This document shows, piece after piece, positions 37,169 through 43,877 of a stretch of DNA of 51,794 nt. Position numbers and translations under genes: made by a program. Origin of the DNA: Planctomycetaceae bacterium (GTDB taxonomy: Bacteria; Planctomycetota; Planctomycetia; Planctomycetales; Planctomycetaceae); contig JAJDEI010000122.1 of the NCBI GenBank assembly GCA_029259845.1, positions 1 through 51,794 on the forward strand, in the 5' to 3' direction. A model generated the notes under the pieces. That model was not told the DNA's origin, made no database searches, and saw only the letters and a list, made by a program, of their open reading frames with translations. The stretch's first letter is position 1, and each line of letters opens with the position of its first letter.

Positions 37169-38455
37169 TTACGCGCCCAGTTGAACAAGTTCAGCCGGCG
37201 GTGTCGACTCGATCACTTTCAGGTCGAATTTGTCCTGGAGAATCTGAAAGATGTTCGGAGTGACAAACGCAGGCGGAACCGGACCGACGCGGATCCCCTT
37301 GACGTCCAGCGCCAACAGGCTGAGCAGCACGGCGACTGCCTTCTGTTCAAACCACGAGAGCACGATCTCCAGCGGCAGATCGTTCACGCCGCAATCGAAG
37401 GCCTTCGAAAGCGCGAGGGCCACTTGAACGGCTCCGAAAGCGTCGTTGCACTGCCCCATATCAAGAAACCGCGGCAGCCCGGCGACGGTGCCGTAGTCGT
37501 GGTTGCGGATGCGGTACTTGCCACAGCCGAGCGTGAGGATGATCGACTCCTCCGGAGCGGACTCAGCCAGTTGCGTGTAGTAGTTCCGTCCCGACTCGGC
37601 ACCGTCGCATCCGCCGATCAGATAGAACCGCTTGAGCGCTCCCGACTTGACCGCGTCGACAATCTGATCGGCAACGCCCAGGACGACGCTGTAATGGAAG
37701 CCGATCGTCGACTCCCGTACCTTGTTCTCCGGCAACGGAGCAGACTCCTTCGCTTTGGCGATCACCGGTGAGAAGTCGTTGTCCTTGAGCCGCGTCCCAC
37801 CGGGGACAGCCGTCACCCGGGTCGTGAACAACCGGTCGGCGTACGTGTCCGAGGGAATCAGCACGCAGTTGGTCGTGCCGAGAATCGGCCCGGAGAACAT
37901 GGGAAACTCCCACTGCTGGTTTTGCCAGGGGCCGCCGTAGTGCCCCACCAGGTGAGGGTGTTTCTTGAGTCCGGGGTAACTGTGGGCGGGGAGCATCTCG
38001 CCGTGTGTGTAGATGTTGATGCCCTGTCCGGCGGTTTGTTCCAGCAAGTCGGACAGGTCGAGCAGGTCGTGGCCGGTGACGAGGATGCCCAGTCCTTCCT
38101 TCGTGCCCTCGTACACGGTTGTCGGTTCCGGCGTGCCAAAGCGTTCGGTGTGTCCTTCGTCGAGCAGCTCCATCACGCGGATGTTCTGATGGCCGCATTC
38201 CAGGACCAACTCAAACAGGCTGTCGAGATCGAAGTTCACGTTGGTGACTGTTGCGAACAGCGCCTCCTCGATAAACGCACTGACACTCTCGTCGCTCTTG
38301 CCGAGCCGCCGCGCATGGCTCGCATAGGAGGCCATGCCCTTGAGTCCGTACAACAGGATCTCCTGCAGCGACTGCATGTCTTCGTCTTTGCCGCAAACAC
38401 CGATATCCGTGCAGCCGGTGCCGTTTTGCGTCTGTTCGCATTGGTTACAAAACAT
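37169..38455 (-). CDS. hcp: Hybrid cluster protein / hydroxylamine reductase, short class III form
   Basis: 428 residues, against about 550 for class I/II enzymes; the missing part is the second three-helix bundle, as in archaeal and Thermotoga class III proteins. N-terminal Cys3, Cys6, Cys15 and Cys21 (CNQCEQT...) bind a small Fe-S cluster. The hybrid-cluster ligands are all present: His151 (YTHGEMLPAH), Glu183 (WEFPMF), Cys197 (TTNCVL), Cys283 (IGGCDG), Cys311 (LGCGKY), Cys336 (MGQCND) and Glu370 (WFEQKAV). CAGGAGAG precedes the start. Hcp is a nitric-oxide reductase/S-nitrosylase in other bacteria, typically under NsrR-type control, matching the Rrf2 gene nearby. It lies between the GYD and protoglobin genes. 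Confidence 0.93.
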   Translation of the reverse strand: MFCNQCEQTQNGTGCTDIGVCGKDEDMQSLQEILLYGLKGMASYASHARRLGKSDESVSAFIEEALFATVTNVNFDLDSLFELVLECGHQNIRVMELLDEGHTERFGTPEPTTVYEGTKEGLGILVTGHDLLDLSDLLEQTAGQGINIYTHGEMLPAHSYPGLKKHPHLVGHYGGPWQNQQWEFPMFSGPILGTTNCVLIPSDTYADRLFTTRVTAVPGGTRLKDNDFSPVIAKAKESAPLPENKVRESTIGFHYSVVLGVADQIVDAVKSGALKRFYLIGGCDGAESGRNYYTQLAESAPEESIILTLGCGKYRIRNHDYGTVAGLPRFLDMGQCNDAFGAVQVALALSKAFDCGVNDLPLEIVLSWFEQKAVAVLLSLLALDVKGIRVGPVPPAFVTPNIFQILQDKFDLKVIESTPPAELVQLGA

Positions 38456-38675
38456 CTGACTCTCCTGGAGGGTTGGTGAACGCTTGATCGGGAACAGGAA
38501 GCATCCGCCTCCGCAGATTCACGATTGGGGGGAGTCGGCCAGTGAGGCTCGCACGTGATGACGCTGGACAGAGAATGCCCCCCTGCGACCGTTCACGCGG
38601 CCTGTTTTTCCGGGCCCTGCTTGCGGCACATCGGCTGTTTTCACCCGTGCGGCCCGCATTGGCTGCCACCACGAT

Positions 38676-38969
38676 TCAGTCGAGCTTGTTGGTGATTTTC
38701 TCAAATTCCGCGGCATCAAAAGCCCGGAGCATGGTTGTTTTGACCGTCATCTGCCTGCGGAGACCGAGGACCAGCGCGACCGCCGTCGCTTCATCGGGAG
38801 CGGTGAAGACCAACACCCCGTCGATGCCGCCAAGCGTCCACGTGAGCGACTCAACGGCACCTCCGGCTTGATCGACTCTCTGATGAAAGGCTTCCGCGCG
38901 GCTGGTCGACGCCTTGATATCCGAGACGCCCTGTTCCGTGAAACTCAACAACACGACAAATCGAGCCAT
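38676..38969 (-). CDS. GYD-domain protein
   Basis: 97 residues; AAGGAAGG sits about nine bases before the ATG. It belongs to the GYD family of small proteins: MARFVVLLSFTEQGVSDIKAS, then a helix with Arg, then WTLGGIDGVLVFTAPDEATAVALVLGL (GGID corresponds to the GxYD signature region). Function of the family is unknown; it often lies near redox or stress genes. It is first in the operon GYD-hcp-protoglobin, downstream of the strong minus-strand promoter at 39152-39180, so it should be the most highly expressed gene of the NO module. Confidence 0.82.
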   Translation of the reverse strand: MARFVVLLSFTEQGVSDIKASTSRAEAFHQRVDQAGGAVESLTWTLGGIDGVLVFTAPDEATAVALVLGLRRQMTVKTTMLRAFDAAEFEKITNKLD

Positions 38970-39112
38970 GGGACACCTTCCTTTTTCGGGTGGTGGGAGC
39001 CCTCAGGCAGGCACGGGACCATTCCGTGTCCCGTGACCAAACTCATTGAGGGGCGTTTCCAGGCGAGGGCACACGCGTCCCTGCCAATTCTTCACATCAC
39101 TCGGAAGCGAGA

Positions 39113-39146
39113 GATACAGATAAGACGATCTGCTTATCTTGTTATC
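39113..39146. promoter_or_regulatory. Imperfect 34-bp palindrome, candidate Rrf2 operator
   Basis: GATACAGATAAG (39113-39124), eight bases, then CTTATCTTGTTATC (39133-39146). The inner arms AGATAAG/CTTATCT are exact inverted copies; the outer GATAC/GTTATC match with a one-base slip. It covers the predicted transcription start (about 39145) of the minus-strand operon, so a bound repressor could block initiation. It sits directly between the divergent GYD and Rrf2 genes. No experimental site is known to me with this sequence. Confidence 0.6.
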
Positions 39147-39151
39147 CGGCC

Positions 39152-39180
39152 AAGATAGAGCTTGTAATACCGGATGTCAA
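39152..39180 (-). promoter_or_regulatory. Sigma-70-type promoter of the GYD-hcp-protoglobin operon
   Basis: On the minus strand TTGACA (39175-39180) and TATCTT (39152-39157) are 17 bases apart: a consensus -35 and a four-of-six -10. The predicted start is near 39145, giving a leader of about 175 bases before the GYD ATG. It overlaps the outer end of the 39113-39146 palindrome's position. Confidence 0.65.
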
Positions 39181-39191
39181 GGTCCTAAAAT
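39162..39191 (+). promoter_or_regulatory. Possible promoter of the rrf2 gene
   Basis: TTGTAA (39162-39167) and TAAAAT (39186-39191) separated by 18 bases on the plus strand. It overlaps the minus-strand promoter, so one regulator bound here could control both directions. Weaker than its neighbour. Confidence 0.4.
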
Positions 39192-39244
39192 GCAGCGTCG
39201 AGTTTTTCCAACGTGTCTCCGCGAGTAACGGTCGAGAATCGAAG

Positions 39245-39742
39245 ATGATTTCGCAAACGGTTGAATACGCCCTTCGCGCCGTCGTGACCATTGCCCAACA
39301 CGAAGGACGTCCATGCACGGCTCGGATGATCGCGGAAATCACAAAGGTGCCCTCCGCGTATTTATCGAAACTCATGCAGGGACTGGTCCGGGGCGGATTG
39401 GTCCATTCGCAACGGGGATTGCATGGAGGGTTTGTGCTCACCGAATCCCCCCGGGAGATGTCGATTTGGGACATCGTCAACGTGGTGGAACCGATGAAGC
39501 GGTTCGAACAATGCCCTCTGGGAATTCAGTCACACGGATCGACTTTGTGTCCGTTGCACCGCCGCTTGGACCGAGCCATGGAGACCGTCGAGACCATCTT
39601 CCGGGAAACGACTGTCGCCGAAATGCTTTCTGAGCCGGGCAGCGTGACACCGTTGTGCGAAGAGCACAAAGTTTTCAGTCTCGACCTGCCCGCGCCCAAG
39701 CCGAAGAAAAAGCGACGGAAGCCAAACGCGAAGAAAAAGTGA
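39245..39742 (+). CDS. Rrf2-family transcriptional regulator (NsrR/IscR-like)
   Basis: 165 residues. Winged HTH with the Rrf2 opening MISQTVEYALRAVVTIAQHEG, then PSAYLSKLMQGLVRGGLVHSQRGLHGGF. The cluster-binding region has Cys90 and Cys102 at the spacing of the first and third Fe-S Cys of IscR/NsrR and His105 where IscR has its ligand His. The middle Cys is replaced by Ser96 (EQCPLGIQSHGSTLC). A [2Fe-2S] cluster with different ligands, or none, is therefore possible. The C-terminus is a basic tail (KPKKKRRKPNAKKK). It is divergent from GYD-hcp-protoglobin and upstream of the globin, and most likely senses NO or redox state and represses them. Confidence 0.9.
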   Translation: MISQTVEYALRAVVTIAQHEGRPCTARMIAEITKVPSAYLSKLMQGLVRGGLVHSQRGLHGGFVLTESPREMSIWDIVNVVEPMKRFEQCPLGIQSHGSTLCPLHRRLDRAMETVETIFRETTVAEMLSEPGSVTPLCEEHKVFSLDLPAPKPKKKRRKPNAKKK

Positions 39743-39965
39743 CGCGACGGCAAGCGTCCGCACGCTTGAGGTCTGCCGGGCTGCGCCCGACAATGCGTCC
39801 GTTGCCGAGCGAATCGCAGACGCCCGGCCGATCCTAATGAATCACGCCGGCAAGGCCGGATTCCCGTAGAGTCCCGAGCCTCGGTCCTGTCGCGAGCCAA
39901 TCGGAAAACGGTCGCCCAGTTCGTTTGGCGATTCCCGAGAACATCCTGCGTCAAAAGCCGCTGCC

Positions 39966-40373
39966 ATGACCATCACGGAAAGCGTTCAAGCACTGCTGAG
40001 CAGCAAAGGACGTGTCATTGAACGTTTTTACGAGCAATTCCTCACGACGTACCCCGAACTGGAGCGGCACTTCGAGGACCGTGACTTGACGGTGCAGGCC
40101 AGCATGCTGACCGTGGCGCTGGCGTCGGTGGAGGCGTACTATTCGCATCGGTTCTTCGCGACCGAGCATTACCTCAAGGTGCTCGGGCACCGGCACTATC
40201 ACGAAGGTGTGCGTCCCGAAGATTACCCCAAATTCTCCAACACACTTCTCGAAATCCTGGAAGGATTTCTCGGCGACGACTGGAACCCCGAACTCAAAGA
40301 CGAATGGCAGCAGGCGCTGGACCTCGCCATTGCCACCATGCGGGAGGGGTACAACGAAACCTATACGTTGTGA
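39966..40373 (+). CDS. Single-domain bacterial globin (Vitreoscilla-type)
   Basis: 135 residues. 3/3 globin fold of the haemoglobin/flavohaemoglobin haem domain: RVIERFYEQFLTTYPELERHF (A-B helices with Tyr22), then the F helix YLKVLGHRHYHEGVRPEDYPKF with proximal His77, and LLEILEGFLGDDWNPELKDEWQQALDLAI in helices G-H. It binds O2 and NO. There is no reductase domain, so it needs an external reductase to work as an NO dioxygenase. It is the last plus-strand gene of the NO module, 223 bp after the Rrf2 gene, and may have its own promoter. No palindrome like 39113-39146 is seen before it. Confidence 0.88.
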   Translation: MTITESVQALLSSKGRVIERFYEQFLTTYPELERHFEDRDLTVQASMLTVALASVEAYYSHRFFATEHYLKVLGHRHYHEGVRPEDYPKFSNTLLEILEGFLGDDWNPELKDEWQQALDLAIATMREGYNETYTL

Positions 40374-40674
40374 GCCTCTCCGAGCGTCTCTCCGGAAACT
40401 GATGGCCCGTTTTTTCGGGAGGGCGAGGCTCCTGCCGCGACGTGACGATTCCGCCACAACTGCTGCGACCCGCTCTCCCGCGGGAGCCGATCCCCGCGAT
40501 CCCAGTGCAAAGGAACGACCCCGACCACTCCGATTGCGGCTCGGCGGGTGCCTCGCCCGCCCATCCGGTGTTGAAACTCAGGCGGCGAGTTTCTGGACAG
40601 ACTCTGAATCGGACGCCGCTCTCAATCGAGAACAAGGTGCCTGCCCCTCTCCCGTCAGCGGCGTCACAACGACG
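40374..40674. other. Gene-free convergent spacer with repeats
   Basis: No gene. Positions 40382-40430 (GATGGCCCGTTTTTTCGGG with GGGCGAGGCTCC after it) match the minus strand of 9718-9764. A CGGCTCGGCGGGTGCCTCGCC stretch (about 40533-40560) is another common-looking repeat. Confidence 0.45.
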
Positions 40675-41964
40675 TTACAGCAGCGTCCGGCCGGCGACAG
40701 CTTTCATCAACGTCGCCGTCGGGGTGAAGCGGTCCCCCAATTCCCGCAGCGGTCCGAGCCATTGAAGCAGCGTGGCAGGGCCCACGTCGTTCGCCCAGCC
40801 GAACAAGCCTCGGGACCGCCGGGTCATGCCCAACCCGTCACGCAGGGCGGAATCGACAACTGCGAACTGATCGACGACTGACTCTTCCAGTGCCCGCGTG
40901 GCTTCGAGCAACATCGGCAGAAACATTCGCCGCGTGACCTCCTCGGCGGTGAAACGGCGCATTCCTCGCCGACGCTGCCGGATGATCTCGCTGACACGCG
41001 AGTCCAACGAACCGTTCAGGGCATCGTCGCGCGCTTCGTCCCTGGTCGGTTCGTTCGGCTCGGTCGCATAGAAGCCGCCGCCGGATTTGCGTCCGTGGCG
41101 GCCCGCCTTGTACATCGCAATCAGCATCTCGGACGGAAGGTACCGGTCCGGATAGGCCCGCAGCAGCGTTGCTCCCACCGCCAGCGCGACGTCGATTCCG
41201 AATTCATCCAACTGCCGCAACGGCCCCCAGGGCATGCCGAATTCGAGGGCCGACCGCTCCAACTGCTCCGGAGAGGCTCCTTCTAATAGCAGTTCGAGGG
41301 ATTCTGTCAGGTAGGGCGATAGGACGCGATTGAGCAAAAACCCCGGGCTGTCGCGAACAACGATGGGCCGCTTCCCCAAAGTGATCGCGTAGCCCCGTGC
41401 TGCTCTCACGGTCTCAGGGACTGTCGCCTCCGCCCCGATGACCTCGACCAAGGGCCGCTCCTCGACGGGATGACAGAAATGAAGGCCGCACAGCCGTCCG
41501 GGATGCTCCAGGCATCGCGCCAAAGCGGAGATGGGAAGACTGGACGCATTCGATGCGACAATCGTTCGCGGCGCCAGGCACTCGTCCAATCGCGTCAGCA
41601 CGGCTCTCTTGATCGCCATGTCTTCGGGAACCGCCTCGATCACCAGATCGGCACGTGCCAGTTCTTCCAACGATGTGGCGGCTGATGCCGTCGGTGGTCC
41701 GGACGCTTTGACGAAGTGGGGCCCCCGGAGAGGTTCGGCCGCGGATGAGTCCAGAATCTCACGCACGGCTCGCCGGGCCGCGACCTGGTTCGTGTCAAAG
41801 AGGCTCACACACAGACCTGCACGCACGTTGGCAAAAGCGATGCCGCGCCCCATCACGCCGGCACCGACGATGCCCACCGTGCGGATTCGTCCAGGCCCGC
41901 CCCACAACTCCGCGTCGGCTTGATTGGAATGCAGACGTTCCTGCTGTCTCGCCGTCTTGCTCAT
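40675..41964 (-). CDS. 3-hydroxyacyl-CoA dehydrogenase
   Basis: 429 residues. NAD-binding Rossmann fold at the N-terminus: GIVGAGVMGRGIAF (residues 31-44). The catalytic His and Glu are in GLHFCHPVEERPLVEVIG. The DSPGFLLNRVLSPYL helix starts the C-terminal dimerisation domain, which is long, as in FadB-type second-step enzymes (FGMPWGPLRQLDEFGIDVAL; RKSGGGFYATE; LLEATRALEESVVDQFAVVDSALRDGLG). The usual HFFNPV is HFCHPV here, a mild change. It reduces or oxidises 3-hydroxyacyl-CoA in beta-oxidation or the reverse direction. It lies just downstream of two ketosynthases on the same strand and may belong to an unusual acyl-chain pathway with them. Confidence 0.9.
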   Translation of the reverse strand: MSKTARQQERLHSNQADAELWGGPGRIRTVGIVGAGVMGRGIAFANVRAGLCVSLFDTNQVAARRAVREILDSSAAEPLRGPHFVKASGPPTASAATSLEELARADLVIEAVPEDMAIKRAVLTRLDECLAPRTIVASNASSLPISALARCLEHPGRLCGLHFCHPVEERPLVEVIGAEATVPETVRAARGYAITLGKRPIVVRDSPGFLLNRVLSPYLTESLELLLEGASPEQLERSALEFGMPWGPLRQLDEFGIDVALAVGATLLRAYPDRYLPSEMLIAMYKAGRHGRKSGGGFYATEPNEPTRDEARDDALNGSLDSRVSEIIRQRRRGMRRFTAEEVTRRMFLPMLLEATRALEESVVDQFAVVDSALRDGLGMTRRSRGLFGWANDVGPATLLQWLGPLRELGDRFTPTATLMKAVAGRTLL

Positions 41965-42005
41965 GATGCCGCCTTAGGACCGCGTCCCAATGAACTTCCC
42001 GTTCT

Positions 42006-42150
42006 CAGGGTGGCTGGGGCGAGATTCGGGTTTCGCAATTGTCGAAAGCGTTTCGCTTCCGGGGCGATGGGCGCGCCCTCTGGACCGCATACAGCCCCAG
42101 AAAACGAGCATGAGAGACCATCCGGGGATCAGATCGCCCCAGCCACCCTC
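42006..42150. repeat. 145-bp element with CAGGGTGGCTGGGGCG termini (copy 1)
   Basis: Left end CAGGGTGGCTGGGGCGA (42006-42022), right end TCGCCCCAGCCACCCT (42134-42149) are inverted copies of about 16 bp. It lies between the dehydrogenase and the first ketosynthase. A second element with the same ends is at 43591-43733. Confidence 0.7.
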
Positions 42151-42221
42151 AAGCGGGGACGCCCCCCGAACACCGCGCCGCGATTCCTCAGCCGGGATGT
42201 TATTTCCGGTCCGGTCCCTAG

Positions 42222-43541
42222 TCATGCCGCCTTCCGAACCGGAACAAAGGTCCGTGACGAATCCTCGTAACGGGACGCCACCAACGCCGCGCTCTGACCG
42301 CCGAAGGCGGCATTGTTCGTCAGAACATAGCGGCAGTCGACCTCGCGCGCCTGTCGGGGGACGTAATCCAGGTCGCACTCCGGACCGGGGGTTTCATGGT
42401 TCATTGTCGGCGGAATGACCCCCGATTGCAGGCTGAGCAAACAGACGGCCAGTTCGATCGCTCCGCATGCGGTGGTTGCATGTCCCATCATGCTCTTGGT
42501 GCTCGAAACGGGAATCTGATACGCCTGCCGGCCGAAGGCCTGCTTGATGGCAATCGTTTCCACCTTATCGTTGAGGTCGGTGCCCGTTCCGTGGGCGTTG
42601 ATGTAGTCGATGTCTTCCGGATTCAACTCGGCATCCCGCAAGGCGCGCTGCATGGCCCGCACGCTGCCGCGCCCGGCGGGATGCACGTCGGTCACCCGGA
42701 ACGCGTCCTGGGCCGAGCCGTACCCCACGATCTCGCCCAGAATATCGGCACCCCGTCCGAGGGCGTGCGCGAGTTCCTCGACGACGAACATGGCCGATCC
42801 TTCGCCGATCACAAATCCGTCGCGGTCGGCATCGAAGGGACGCACGGCTGACTGCGGGTCGTCGTTTCGTAGACTGAGCGCCGAGAGCCGCTGAAACCCC
42901 GTGAAACCGAACGGGTGGATCGTGCTATGGGCTCCGCCGCAGAGCATCAAATCGGCTTCGTCGTCACGGATCATTTGCGTCGCTTCACCGATCGCCTGCG
43001 TACTCGAGACGCAGGCGGAGACGCAATTGGCGACGGGCCCTTCCGCCCCCAGCATGCCTCCCAGGTGAATGGCCGGCATGTCCGGCTCGAACTCGCGTTC
43101 CACTTCGGGATCGAAAATCCGCAGGGCATGCTGAACAAAGTGGCCCTCCTCGCAGTCGCCGGTTTTTAGCGATTCGTGGACCGACCGGGTGAACGCATCG
43201 AAGTCTTCGAACGGTTCCCCACAACCGAGGTAGACGCCGAACCGCTCCGGATCGAACCTTGCCGTTTGGATACCAGCCTGTGCCGCCGCTTGAAGCCCCG
43301 CACCGATGGCGAACCGCGTCTGCCGGGGGCACGCCTGCCAACGGGCCGGGTCCTCCCCCACCGTGCTCAAATCCCAGTCGCGAACCTCGGCGGCGATTTG
43401 GACCGGAAGCTGTCCCGGGTCGAACAGCGTCAGCCGCCCCACACCGATCCGACCGGAGTACAACCCTGCGGCCAAGTCTTTGACCGTCGAGCCGATGGGA
43501 GTCACGCATCCGATGCCTGTCACCACAACACGCCGTCGCAT
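42222..43541 (-). CDS. Beta-ketoacyl synthase (FabF-like), intact catalytic triad
   Basis: 439 residues; AAAGGA lies about eight bases before the ATG. Elongating ketosynthase with the full triad: Cys177 (VSACVSSTQ), His317 (NAHGTGT) and His354 (STKSMMGHATTACG, with Lys349). It condenses an acyl group with malonyl-ACP. Sequence differs from ordinary FabF (SACVSSTQ instead of TACATG), as in specialised ketosynthases of secondary or unusual lipid pathways. The next upstream gene is a second ketosynthase that has lost two of these residues. There is no ACP gene adjacent. Known analogues are KS/CLF pairs of type II polyketide and aryl-polyene systems. Confidence 0.9.
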   Translation of the reverse strand: MRRRVVVTGIGCVTPIGSTVKDLAAGLYSGRIGVGRLTLFDPGQLPVQIAAEVRDWDLSTVGEDPARWQACPRQTRFAIGAGLQAAAQAGIQTARFDPERFGVYLGCGEPFEDFDAFTRSVHESLKTGDCEEGHFVQHALRIFDPEVEREFEPDMPAIHLGGMLGAEGPVANCVSACVSSTQAIGEATQMIRDDEADLMLCGGAHSTIHPFGFTGFQRLSALSLRNDDPQSAVRPFDADRDGFVIGEGSAMFVVEELAHALGRGADILGEIVGYGSAQDAFRVTDVHPAGRGSVRAMQRALRDAELNPEDIDYINAHGTGTDLNDKVETIAIKQAFGRQAYQIPVSSTKSMMGHATTACGAIELAVCLLSLQSGVIPPTMNHETPGPECDLDYVPRQAREVDCRYVLTNNAAFGGQSAALVASRYEDSSRTFVPVRKAA

Positions 43542-43590
43542 CTCGAATCCTTTCGTCGTGCATCCGTTCGATAGCGGTGCTCGCTCGTTT

Positions 43591-43733
43591 CAGGGTGGCT
43601 GGGGCGCTGTTGGGGCAAGGGAAACGTGTCCTCAGACCGAAGACCGGGAGCGTGACACAAGTTGTTCACGGTCCACGGCCCCAGAGTTCCGTGCGGCTTG
43701 TCAATCATTGATTTCAGATCACCCCAGCCACCT
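43591..43733. repeat. CAGGGTGGCTGGGGCG-terminus element (copy 2)
   Basis: Begins CAGGGTGGCTGGGGCG (43591-43606) and ends ACCCCAGCCACC (43721-43732), inverted ends as in 42006-42150. The interior differs substantially, so the two copies are old or are only end-related. Confidence 0.6.
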
Positions 43734-43757
43734 CCTGCATTGAGCGGATTGCGACAG

Positions 43758-43850
43758 ACACCCGGTGTCTTACCGATGACGTCCGCCATGAGTCGCGATT
43801 CATGTCACGCTTACCAGAGATGATGATTCCGAGATTGAGACACCGGGTGC
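43758..43850. repeat. 93-bp element with ACACCCGGTG termini (copy 2)
   Basis: Begins ACACCCGGTGTCTT, ends GACACCGGGTG, as in 8798-8890. Both copies are 93 bp long although the inner sequence has diverged, so length and ends are conserved. Confidence 0.5.
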
Positions 43851-43877
43851 CTCAACACGTCCTCACAGCTCGCACAG

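Larger units (their letters stand above)
43542..43877. other. Gene-free gap filled by two repeat elements
   Basis: Contains copy 2 of the CAGGGTGGCTGGGG element (43591-43733) and copy 2 of the 93-bp ACACCCGGTG element (43758-43850) back to back. No gene is supported between the two ketosynthase genes. Confidence 0.55.

Noticed and set aside
36290..37771. 493-codon plus-strand ORF
   Set aside because: It runs antisense to the protoglobin and hcp genes, whose frames carry all haem and cluster ligands.
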